This document shows, piece after piece, positions 50,100 to 60,288 of a DNA stretch of 64,000 nucleotides. Both the position numbers and the translations under genes were made by a program. The stretch's first letter is position 1. Every line of letters begins with the position of its first letter. The notes under the pieces were generated by a model that was given only the letters and a program-made list of their open reading frames with translations, was not told where the DNA came from and did not search any database. The stretch comes from Hepsetus odoe (Eukaryota; Chordata; Actinopteri; Characiformes; Hepsetidae), in contig CM029367.1 in NCBI GenBank assembly GCA_017165825.1, forward strand, positions 9,097,723 through 9,161,722, read 5' to 3'.

Positions 50100-50195
50100 A
50101 GCAGGATAGAGAGAGAGAGACAGACACACACAAAGGGGGGAGGGAGAGAGAAAGAGAAAGAGAGAGAGGGGGGAGAGAGAGAGAGAGAGAGGCCT
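50100..50195 (+). repeat. Purine-rich (AG)n tract in the gclc promoter
   Basis: Imperfect AG/GGA repeats, almost purely purine apart from one short CA-rich interruption, immediately upstream of the probable gclc 5' UTR. A pyrimidine (CT)n tract at about 50318-50345 is complementary to it. Confidence 0.8.
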
Positions 50196-50314
50196 TTCCA
50201 GCACCGCGGAGCCGCTCTCGCTCGCTGTGTGGATTTATTGCAGCGGGTCTCAGGAGTGAAGAGTGTCGGTTGAACTGTGCCTGAAAGCAGTCCAGCGGCC
50301 CCGCCCCCTCCCCG

Positions 50315-50317
<3 letters not shown>

Positions 50318-50345
<28 letters not shown>
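50318..50345 (+). repeat. (CT)n microsatellite in the gclc promoter
   Basis: A run of CT dinucleotides (CTCTCTCTCTCTCTC) about 380 bases upstream of the gclc start codon, complementary to the AG-rich tract at 50100-50195. Confidence 0.85.
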
Positions 50346-50380
50346 CCACTCTGCGCGCGGACGCGGTGTTGGACGCCGCC

Positions 50381-50386
50381 CACGTG
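50381..50386. promoter_or_regulatory. CACGTG E-box upstream of gclc
   Basis: The palindrome CACGTG (in CCCACGTGACCC) lies about 440 bases upstream of the gclc start, beside the candidate ARE. It is the binding core for USF, MYC and TFEB-type factors. A single hexamer match is weak evidence on its own. Confidence 0.35.
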
Positions 50387-50413
50387 ACCCGGTCAGGCGC
50401 CTGCGTCATCTTG

Positions 50414-50423
50414 TGACTCAGCA
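50414..50423 (+). promoter_or_regulatory. Candidate antioxidant response element / Maf site upstream of gclc
   Basis: TGACTCAGCA matches the ARE core TGACnnnGC bound by NRF2-small Maf. It lies 472 bases upstream of the gclc start codon. GCLC is a classic NRF2 target in mammals (established knowledge). Functional use in this fish is inferred. Confidence 0.5.
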
Positions 50424-50830
50424 ACGCTCCAAGCGGCGCGCGCTCCCGACGCCTCACGGGTCACTCCGGGCCGTTGTCAAGGTAACGTCGCACGAGCTGT
50501 CGGTAATCGTGACACTGCAAAACTCGCAGATGAAACAATGAACAATGGCGCGTAACGTTAACAAAAACAACTTCGCCATGGGATTAATATTGTTATCATT
50601 TGTATTGTTGTTAGTATAATCAGAAATATTGTGAAATAGTTTCAATGCATCTTCTTCTTCTTCTTTTTATTATTATTATTGTTGCTGTTGTTGTTACAAT
50701 AATAATAATAGCAGTAATAATGATTGATGTGTTATATTTTTAATATTAATTGGGAGAAGCTTCACCAGCCCCTTAATCCTGATTAAGGGCTGAGATGATG
50801 AACAGATTGATGTTTTTAATGCTATGACCA

Positions 50831-50835
<5 letters not shown>

Positions 50836-50875
<40 letters not shown>
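50836..50875 (+). repeat. (ATT)n microsatellite
   Basis: About 12 ATT units in intergenic DNA upstream of gclc. Confidence 0.95.
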
Positions 50876-50876
<1 letters not shown>

Positions 50877-50899
50877 TGAGAATTTATTAAGTAATTATA

Positions 50900-52530
50900 T
50901 GGTCAAAATGATGACCTGTGCATGCCATTTTCTCTTTTTCTGCCTTTCGCCTTACAAACAAGCGATGCTTTAACCACACCTTGACTCTGGTTAAGTGCTC
51001 TGATCGGCGGATAGATGCTTTATTACTGTTGTTATTAATAGTGATAGTACATGAAGTAGGCTCTTTTCTGGTTCCTGGTGGATCTGTGTGGTGTCTGATG
51101 AGGTTCACAGTGGTGTGTGTTTTGTTGATGGGTTAATATCACAATGTGTGATGTGACTTGCGGCTGGTTTTAGAGTCACAATGATTTTTCTAATCACAGC
51201 CGTTAACCTCCAAGTTTTAATGTGTTTTTTTTCTACAGGAATAGTTCAGACATATTGATTTAAGCCAGCTGGTCTGACGCTCCCAGCAAAGTTTAGATCG
51301 CTCCTTGTTTTGGGGTCTTGGGGAAAAGTGCCTATTTATTAGTTTACACTGTTATAATTATTGTCAACTTTATTTTCCATAACTGTATGCATGAAACTGC
51401 AAATGCTCCCACTATTACCACGCTTGCTTTAGTATGGACCACTCCTCGGGGTGTTGTTTGGCCTTTCACCTTGATCTGAACACTTTCCAGTCTATGCCTG
51501 CCAGCTCATGATAAGGTATTGATCGTAATTGCTTTGAGAGCTGATTTAAAATAGATCGAAAGGCTGGTCTGTGTGCAGAGGCTTTAACTCACATTATTTT
51601 ATGATGCCCTCACTGCTGTAATAAGAGTATGACATTGCAGAATCAGTGGTAGCCTATTCCATAAAGCCTTGAAAAAATATTCCTTAATTACAATGGCATG
51701 ACCAAGTGGATGTGCTTTAACTTAAACTGCTTTTGATTAGACAAGAGAGAGTGGGTATATAGTGCTTTTTTCCTCATTTTGATCCTTACTCAGCCTCCGC
51801 TCTCTGGCATTGTGGGGCTGTGATGTGAAAGGGGCTGTTTTCAATATTTTTATACACTTTCTTATAATTTGTAATGATACAATTGTATGATTTTCTTTCA
51901 CTCCTGATCTAAACGGCTTATCTTTCTTTTTTTTCTTGTGTATAAAAATATGATGACCAGGGTGAGACAGGCCCCCCTTCTTGAGAAGTATTGAGACAAG
52001 TTCCTCTCTATATCGTTCAGCTTACATGCCTTCAGCTTACAGCAGTAAGTACAACAGTACTGTTGTCCTGGCGTCTGACAAACAACAAAGAGTGTTCTTT
52101 TTCACTCTAGTCATATGTTTTTAGTCTGAGAAACTGACTTTTAAATATATTTCAGTGTGAATTACAAAATCATTCTACACTCCAGATTTGCTCCCTGTAT
52201 AATTTATGCACACCCGCCCACACACACACACATGCATGTGCAACAGGGTGGCAGTAAGTCTTATTGGGTTATCAAGAATCACCTTGTTGGTGCACTGTTT
52301 TTTAATGCCTGTCAAACTGTCTCATCTTAAGCATATGGTATATTTTAAATGAAAGAAATGGTAACAAATGTTTTATTGTGTTATTTGCTGTTAATAAAAA
52401 ACAATCCCACTCAGGCACAGGGACTGGACTGAAAACGAGAGCTAAAAACGTTGTCACTCAGGATGTCTGGAGAACTGTTCCTCAACAATTTATTAACAAT
52501 TTCAAGAAAGCCTGGCAATCCACCTATACG
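50900..52530. other. Intergenic between gclc and klhl31, no gene seen
   Basis: AT-rich sequence with no convincing exon or RNA. The possible far 3' UTR of klhl31 cannot be excluded. Confidence 0.45.
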
Positions 52531-52539
52531 CCTGGGTGT

Positions 52540-52745
52540 GGACTGATGATGCTTTGAGCCAGTGTTGTGTTCAATGGCAAGAGGGATGGTTCAATAATCT
52601 CACCTCCAGCGATACCATCATTGGGTTCCTGAGCAAAACCCTTAACCTCAAGTTGCACCAGGGAGACTGTCCCTGTGATCAGGAAATGGAAGTCGTTTTG
52701 GATAGGAGCGTCTGCTAAATGCCGTAAATGTAAATGTAATGTAAA
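52540..52745 (-). mobile_element. SINE-like fish repeat (ACATTTAGCAG type), inverted copy
   Basis: On the minus strand: CATTTACGGCATTTAGCAGA, ACAGGGACAGTCTCCCTGGT and TTAAGGGTTTTGCTCAGGAA. This is the same order as the copy at 26925-27115. Confidence 0.7.
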
Positions 52746-52754
52746 TGAGGGCGG

Positions 52755-52965
52755 GAAGAATGGGTTCAAAGAAATACCTGCCACTTCTGGAACACCACAG
52801 GAAGCGTCCAAAGGATTATGATCCAAGACACACCTCAACATTTGTGGTGGAAAACCTCAGAGGTGCTAGCTGACCACACTTTCCCATTGACTTAAACTTA
52901 ACTGAATACCTGTGGATTCAGCTCTTAAAAGCAGGGCAGGCAAGACGGCCATAATTTCATAAATG
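52755..52965 (+). mobile_element. Tc1-like transposase remnant
   Basis: Contains AACTGAATACCTGTGGATTC and GCAGGGCAGGCAAGACGGCC, wording typical of the last third of fish Tc1 transposase genes. Short and decayed. Confidence 0.4.
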
Positions 52966-52969
52966 TGAA

Positions 52970-54280
52970 GGGGTAAAAATACTCTGAGAACTAAAAGACT
53001 GTTAGCTGGCTTGTTTTCGCAAGCTTTGACACTTATAAATATATAATAAATCTAATATATATATATAACATGTTTTTTGCAGAAAATCAAGACTAACAAA
53101 AAAATTCAACATTTATAGGAATTTTTAATAAATATGTGAACAATGATGAATCAATCATTACAAATGTTTCTCCTCTCTAATAGATCACATTTTTTCAAAT
53201 ATATCACATCATTGTGTGCAGTTATCACAGTATTCAGTTTCTTACCCAAGAACATCGTGGGCTGTCAGGAATTTATCCAGACAGACCAGGCACACAGCTT
53301 TGATTCCAGTACCCAATCAGTCATTTTAAAAAAAATATGCCACCACTATCACATCTTTGAGAACAAACCCCATTCTACTTCCATTACCACCCTTCTAGTT
53401 TTTCCTGTCTTGTTAATGTGAGTTTGGTAACCCTTTGGTTTTGTTCTGAGGAGCTATCTTCAAATGTGTTGAATGAGACAATAAACTAAACTGTTTTCAA
53501 CGCACCTACACCTGGTAGGTAGGTCTTTATGAAAACCAACATTCAGTTCCCTTTCTTTTAACACTGTAGATTGAATAGAATTATAGAATCTCTTTTATAG
53601 ATCAAAGAAATGCTTTGATTTGTTTGGGTGCAAACTTGCCAAACCTGGCCTTTCAAAGTCATAGTTATCATTAGTTAATAAGGTAATATGCTTATATTTA
53701 CTATACAAATAATAAAATTCTATAATTAAAAATGATTTTATAGTATATAATCTATTATACTCTTCAAGTATATAATATATAAAACACAAAAAATTAGTTA
53801 AAGTTATTAATGTTTTTTTTAATTAGGCATGTTTGTAACCAACCAAACCCTACATCCGCACTGTTAATGATAAGGGCCGATAAAGTAATAATAGAAGCAT
53901 TGGCCCCAACGGAAAAAAACTGTTAAGTGAGTTATGTCTGCATGTTTTAGGTTTGTTATTAAAAAATCCTTCGTTTAGTAAAGCCAACATAACCCTTTTG
54001 CTTATCAGCATTTAGACCACCTTGGTACCATTTTGACACTTAAAAGTAGTGAATTAAAAAGATATTGCTGTTAAATATTAGGTGATCTTCATTTTTGAGA
54101 GGACATACTTGCTTACCAATGTAAAAAGTTGAAAACCTGTTGGTTTATATTAAACATTACTCAAAAGAAATCTGGAAATGCAATACTGACAAGGGTAATC
54201 CCAGCTGACAGGAAATTTATCAGATATTTTGGCATTATCATATCATCAGCATTAACTACATTTACTCAACTACCCTGTAT
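52970..54280. other. 3' flank of klhl31
   Basis: Very AT-rich. It presumably contains the klhl31 3' UTR, with no clear poly(A) signal singled out. No other feature was seen. Confidence 0.4.
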
Positions 54281-54285
54281 GTCAT

Positions 54286-56274
54286 CTATATACTGACTGG
54301 AGCAGACGATACTGAGCTGGCCCTGGATTCTCGTGTTTTGCGGGTGGGGATGGAGATGACGCAACACGAGATGCCCACAGTTGCCTCGGGCAGCTCGTCG
54401 TCCTCGGTCCATTCATTTAGGTCAGGGTTGTACACCTGAATGCACTTCTTATACTTCTTCTCTACTTCATTCCAGCCACCAAGGAGGTAGATCTTGTTAT
54501 TCAGGGTGGCGGCACCTGCTGTGCTCACTCCTGTGTGCAAGGGGGCAACGTAGCTCCACTGACCAGAATGAGGGTTGAAGCACTCAACTGCCAAGACATC
54601 AACCCTCTCGCCACGCCCACCAAGCTGGCTGCCTCCAAGAACGTAAGCCCGATCGCCCACAGTGGTGGAACAGTGCCAGCCTCTCGGGGTGCTCAGACTG
54701 TTCCTATCCTGCCAGCTATCCGACGACGGGTCATAGGAACACACAGCCCTAGAATAGGCGTTGTTGATATAACCGCCGGTTACCAGAATCTTGCCATCTA
54801 TGACCGTGCTAGCATGGCAGCATCGTGGTACTTCCATTGCGGCCTTCATCTGCCACTGATTGGAGGATGGAACATAGCACTCCATAGAAGCCTGGCAGCC
54901 ATCAGAGTTACGTCCCCCCACAGCAAACAAGAGACCGTTGAAGGTGTTCAGGCTGAAATGTGTACGCTTCTGAATCATGCTGGAGAGGTGGATCCATGAG
55001 TTGAAGCGGGGGTCATATCTGTACAGAACCACAAAATACACTTAGAATGGGACACAACACTCAATTCCAAAATACAAAAAAGAACATTGGGAAATGTACC
55101 TGCAGAAATTGCTGACAGCATGTTTTGCTTGGTTCCTAGCATCATTCTGGTCTTCACCACCAGCCACATAGAGGAAGCCATCCAGCACAGCCACACACTG
55201 GTTGAAGCTCTTTGCAGGCATCTCAGTCAATCGGTTCCAAATGTTGTCCTCATCTCTATAGAGAATGTCCCTGCTGAGGGACTTTTCGGTCAAGGCAGGC
55301 CGCCCCCCAACAGTGAGCAGTACTCTTCGGCCACCGCGGACCTTGGTTCTTCTGGACTGAAGGATGTTCTGTTGGTATGGCAGCAGATGGTAATTCATGG
55401 CATCCACCAGCAGGCGGTGACACTCTGGGTCTTGCATCATCCTGGGAACGGTCTGCACATGGCTGACCAGGTCCTGGGGTGAGATGGTTCCAAAGCGAAT
55501 GTGCGTCAGCAGGTCAGGGGCATACTTCAGTCTCTTCTCATCAAAGTCCAGCCACTTGATGGCAATCTGAAAGGCCGTGAGCTCAGAAGGCAGCTGCAGG
55601 GAGTCGTCTGTTAGGAAGTCACTGATCTGCTCATAGGTGAGCTTCAGGAACTGCTCCATCTCAGAGAACTCAATGAAGTTCTCACGCATAAACTTCTGAG
55701 CCGCCTCCTTAGTTTCTTTCAGATTATAAGTGTCAGCAATGTTGACTACATACATGCAATTTTCGACACTGATCTCTTGCATTAGGAAGTCACTGCACAT
55801 CTTGACCAGGGTGTTGATCTGCAACAGCATGGCTGCAGAAATTGTGCTGCCAATGGTGTATAATGACAAGGTCAGTTTTCCAGAGTAGGCATATGTGATA
55901 GCAGTGGCCAAACCAACTGGAGACAGATCATTGAGGTCTATTTTCTGAATGGCTGGATCTTTTTTGAGAATGTTATGAATATACTCACTACAGGAAGCCA
56001 TGACAACTTTGTGGACATCAAAGGACTTGGACTTGGTTGCTACAGTAAGATCACACAGGAAGCTGTCTTGTCTCATGTTACTTAGGCCTTCCAGGAGATT
56101 AGGAGCATAGACAGGGTCAGTAACCTCTGTTGATATGCAACTAAAACCATTGCCACCTTCCAGAAGGGTATTCAGCCCATTGATTTTGTTGATTGGGCCA
56201 TCCTCCACCATGATTGCCATCTCATTGATGTCTGCTTTGTTCTTCTTAGCGGCCTTGTTCTTTTTGGGTGCCAT
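54286..56274 (-). CDS. klhl31: Kelch-like protein 31, complete coding region
   Basis: BTB-BACK-Kelch adaptor for CUL3 ubiquitin ligases, muscle-enriched in vertebrates. It is reported to repress MAPK/JNK-dependent transcription and to control filamin-C turnover in mouse muscle (family knowledge). Two coding exons, 55100-56274 and 54286-55018, join in frame to give 635 residues (human 634). It starts MAPKKNKAAKKNKADINEMA. The BTB domain (about 65-170) has FLCDLTVATKSKSFDVHKVV and the BACK domain (about 175-280) has VENCMYVVNIADTY. The Kelch repeats (about 320-600) carry repeated GG pairs such as YVAGGEDQNDARNQAKHAV and YLLGGWNEVEKKYKKC. The tail ends RESRASSVSSAPVSI, as in mammals. An acceptor near 56303 shows that a 5' UTR exon lies further upstream. 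Confidence 0.96.
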
Positions 56275-56309
56275 GACTGTAGAAGCTGGTCACAGCCAAG
56301 ACCTTTAAA

Positions 56310-58010
56310 GAATGAATAAAATATAGAAGATCAAGTTACACAAAATGCTACACAATCATGAGAAAGGAGAATTTGATGATATGAGGAGTTTCAGCATTTG
56401 GTATTGTGTAAAACCATATCTTAGAGAGTACTGTCAAGGAAGCTTTTTGTGAAACTGGTACAGCAACCATTAAAGATCATATTGAGCTGACATATAGTTT
56501 GAATAAAAACGAGAAATTGTATTTTTTCTAATCTCTCTTTCCATGCAAATACAGGTTTCCCCTCATTTTACCTTAAGGTTAAACTAGCTCACATGCTTCC
56601 ATCTTTAGATGCCTAAATTAAGGTTTTATTAACTTTTTGTTCTAGTGGACTAGAATATTTTGATAAGAAAAATGATACAGAGGCATATTTCCCTTATTCA
56701 ATCACAGATGTCAAGGAATGTGGTACACTTGTTACTGCATTTAGGTAGTTACTTTAATTGAGTTAAAGTAAACTAAAGAAAAATGTGTTTACTTAATGTG
56801 ATAGTTCTTTGTGAGAAACAGTAAAGGCACATGATAAAAGTTAAGTTTAATGTCAAAATGGTTTAATATGAATTATATTGATATGGAGTGATGGAGTCAA
56901 CTTCGCACTTAGAAAGCTTTCAATGGTTAGTTTTAAACTTTCATACTCTGGGTACATTTCAGAGCCTGTATTTTTTACTTTTATAAGCACTTCTACTTTT
57001 GCAAAACTATCTATATTTAGCAAACACCAGAGTACAGGATTACTGAATACACAATTGAAAACACAAAAGTGTGTCATCTTCACAAATGATTGACTGAAGC
57101 TGTTATCCCTGAAGAAAGCTTTTTCTTTCATGTAATCACAAATTAATTTAAAAAAGAGTTTTCATGGCAGGTTTGTGGAAAAACATTTTGACTGTCAAGA
57201 AGATTTTTTTTTCTTTTCTGTTATGAAGAAATGTTCTGAAAAGAATCTCATTTACATTGTTAGTTGTTAAGTGACATTTTGGAGCCAATTTTCCTCCAAA
57301 GGCCCTGGGAAATATGTTAAGAAAATCACTAGTCTGCTCTGTCAAAATGTTAACTGGGTCTTGGTTGGATCTTCTGCCAGACTATGAGCTAATATTTTTC
57401 AGCACAAAAATTATTCAGTGACAGTCTTGAGCTTTTGAAGTCAGTCTCATGACCTATACCCCATTGAACAACTGGAGTGTGTGTGTAAGTTGAACCCAAA
57501 TGAGATAAACTAGTAGCCTGTAGGATATGGAGAGCTGCTTTACCGAAGAGGGGCCTAAGACTGCATGCTCTGTGTTCTCCAGTCACATAGGACATTATGG
57601 AAGAAGACTCAGTGCTGTTATTTTCACAAACCGAGTATGCAGAAAATGTAATGCATGTAGGGTATTGCCAGTAATTGATACATGAAATTTGATTAAAAAT
57701 AAAATCGAAAGGGATTTTGTACATTTACATAAATTAAACTGAAAAAGCACTTTAATTGTTTTTAATATATTGTTCTCATATCTGATTTCCAAGCTAATCA
57801 ACCACAAAATTACCTTTTCTAATTTCTACATGTGTTTCTAGGACCTGACTTTATACATGGTGTGGTGTGATAAACAGTACTATAGTATCACTAGAAAGAA
57901 TAATGTGTTATTTGCAGGAGGATTTAATTCCTAATGGTTTTTGAACATTGCTGTTGTTTCATTTTTTCAATTTGTCATACTATGGAAAGGGAAGCTGCTT
58001 TTTTCAAAAG

Positions 58011-58043
<33 letters not shown>

Positions 58044-58440
58044 CACAAGGACATTTCCACTGACAGTGAGTACATATGCAGTGAGTGTATGAATAAAATA
58101 CATATACGCAAACTTATATACTGCTAAACTTTGAAAACGTTCTTAATGGAAGCACTTCAATTAAGTCTCCAAAAGTAGCCCATCGTGCTGACACTACTTG
58201 CTATACCACCCACCAGGAAGAAATACACAGCTGAACAACATCACCAGTGAAATGGTATGTGTTGTTATTCAGGCTAAATGTGATAAAGAATTGAATCAAA
58301 TTCATTCTGTTTCCCCCTTCATGTTACACTTCTGCTGATTTTGGTTCAATACTGATACCCATTGACATAATAAACCCTGTCTAATCTGAGCAGTGCTGGA
58401 GGTCTCCAGAAGCAGCATTTAGATTCTCTAAATAAACTAT
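56310..58440. other. klhl31 5' intron / upstream DNA
   Basis: AT-rich DNA between the first coding exon and the candidate promoter. It holds a (CA)n microsatellite at about 58013-58047. No nested gene was seen. Confidence 0.45.
58013..58047 (+). repeat. (CA)n microsatellite
   Basis: About 17 CA units with one G interruption, upstream of the klhl31 coding exons. Confidence 0.9.
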
Positions 58441-58606
58441 TAGAAGTGCTCTGTTTATCATATAAGTACCTCGGGACTGTTTATTCTGCCTTTAGGCAAA
58501 AGCTGTTATCGCAAGGTAGCGTGTCACATTCCTCTCTCTCCATCTGTCACGATTTATCACAGCCATGTCCAGGAATAGCTGTGCGGGACAGCTCTGTCCC
58601 AGCGGT

Positions 58607-58616
58607 CCTTTTATAG
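58607..58616 (-). promoter_or_regulatory. Candidate TATA box of klhl31
   Basis: On the minus strand CTATAAAAGG is a good TATA box, about 2.3 kb upstream of the klhl31 start codon. On the plus strand a CATTCC (MCAT/TEAD) core near 58528 and a CATCTG E-box near 58543 lie within 90 bases. A donor-like CGAG/GTACTT near 58470 could end a non-coding exon 1. Assignment to klhl31 is inferred from orientation and from the need for an upstream 5' exon. Confidence 0.35.
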
Positions 58617-59540
58617 ACTTTGTGTCATCGGCCTCGGCCGCATGTAGCCAGGTTGTGTTTTCGCAGATTCATGTTTGTAATTTTACATTATGTGTTAAAA
58701 GTATCAGCATGCTCTCCCATTCACACTGGTCATAAATGTGCCACAAAGGGTAAGTGCCTAGTAAGTTTTATTTTAAACAACATTATATAACAATAACATT
58801 CAAATTATATCTTCCTGCATATGTTATCATGACTAAGATGGTGTAAATAAAAACACATTTTCCAAGACAGTGATGATCAGCTTCAGGTGAGTCTATGTAA
58901 AGTATATGGAAAAGTTGAAATGTTCCAGGCCCTCTACCAAGATGCAATAGAGTAAAGCTGGCCTACCTATGCCGAGATGAAGTGGGTGCTAGTGAGGGAA
59001 GGACTTGCACCTCCAAGTTGATGTGCTGGAGAGAGAGAAAGGCTGTTCCAGTGATCAGTAAAGACTGCCAGCCTGTTAACTCCTCCTCTGCCCCTGTGGA
59101 AGAGAGGGGTGATGACACCACCCCCTTATTTTAACAGCTCAAACTCTAACAGCACCAGATCTCACTTCATTCATTCTGCCATTTTCTGAAAATTGAGTTT
59201 AGCTCTGATCATGTAGCTTAAAGGCAGGTAACAATACACTTTCTAAACTGAAAGCCCTCAGCTAGTTTCAGCATTCATTAAAACCTCAAACCACCCCATT
59301 CTGATCGGTTCTACTTTCTACTTTCCATTTTATTGCATATTAAAAGCTTGAAAGTGAGGAGCATAGGCCCAAGTGCCCCAGAGAGAGGGCTGTGTCTGAA
59401 TTTTTCAATAATCCTATTTCTGTACACTTTCCTTAATTTCGACTGATGTGATATCAAGCTGGTGAAGCTCTGCCCATGTGTTTAGTGGAGCCCTATGCAG
59501 GTCAGGTGAAATTAGGGCAAAGAGGCAGGAAAGGAAGCAG

Positions 59541-60054
59541 TGCTGATCTGGGATCTGTTGCAGTCAGTAAAGTCATGCTCAGTTAGAGAGGAATCTGATC
59601 CTAGATCAGCCCCTCTGTACTGACAGATGGGACACTGAACAAAGCCAATTAAAAGGCAAAATGAGCAATTAATAAATGTAATATTTAGTATAAGAATAAG
59701 TGATTAAATGACACGTTTAAATCGAGTAATTCTCGTCAGGATTAAAAATAAACCACATTGGCGTGGCAATCCATGACTACACGCCCATCAACACGCCAAT
59801 AAACGTTACAGACGCTAGCCAATTATTGGGATGCGTCTTAGCGGTGCTGATCTGGGACCTGTAACGGTCAGCAAAGCCATTTTAATTAAGAGAGGAATCT
59901 GATCCTAGATCAGCACCTCTGCTCTGACTAGTTCTCACAGTGAACCGAGGAAATATGAGAGGCGAAATCATGATTTACCGAAGTAGACGGTTAATAAAAG
60001 AACAAGTGATTAAATGACAACTGAAGTGAGTACAATTTGACAATTTCGGTCAGG
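59541..60054 (+). repeat. Diverged tandem duplication upstream of elongin A
   Basis: Two copies of a roughly 200-250-base segment occur about 305-314 bases apart. Copy 1 is about 59541-59740 and copy 2 about 59845-60054. Shared landmarks, in order: TGCTGATCTGGGA; GAGAGGAATCTGATCCTAG followed by ATCAGC; AAGTGATTAAATGACA; GTCAGGATTA. Within each copy TGCTGATCTGGGA and GATCCTAGATCAGC are imperfect inverted repeats able to pair. Copy 2 ends about 240 bases before the elongin A start codon. Confidence 0.75.
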
Positions 60055-60288
60055 ATTATAAGTAAACACACAGTTGAACTCTAGAAGCGAAGGCCTAGCA
60101 ACCCATTAACACAGCCTCCTTTGCGAACAGCTACAGTGGCCATACACGGGTTTTTCTTGCTATATTTTAACCATATTCCCCACCAGGATGAGGATTCTTT
60201 GTGTTGGCCGTATCTCCGCCCCATATAAAGATGACGGCGGAGTTTGGAGAGGGTTTCTTGCGTGCAGGCTAAAAGCGCCGTGCCCGTC

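Noticed and set aside
54381..54999. Plus-strand open frames of 65-154 codons opposite klhl31
   Set aside because: Antisense shadows of the conserved Kelch-repeat exon.
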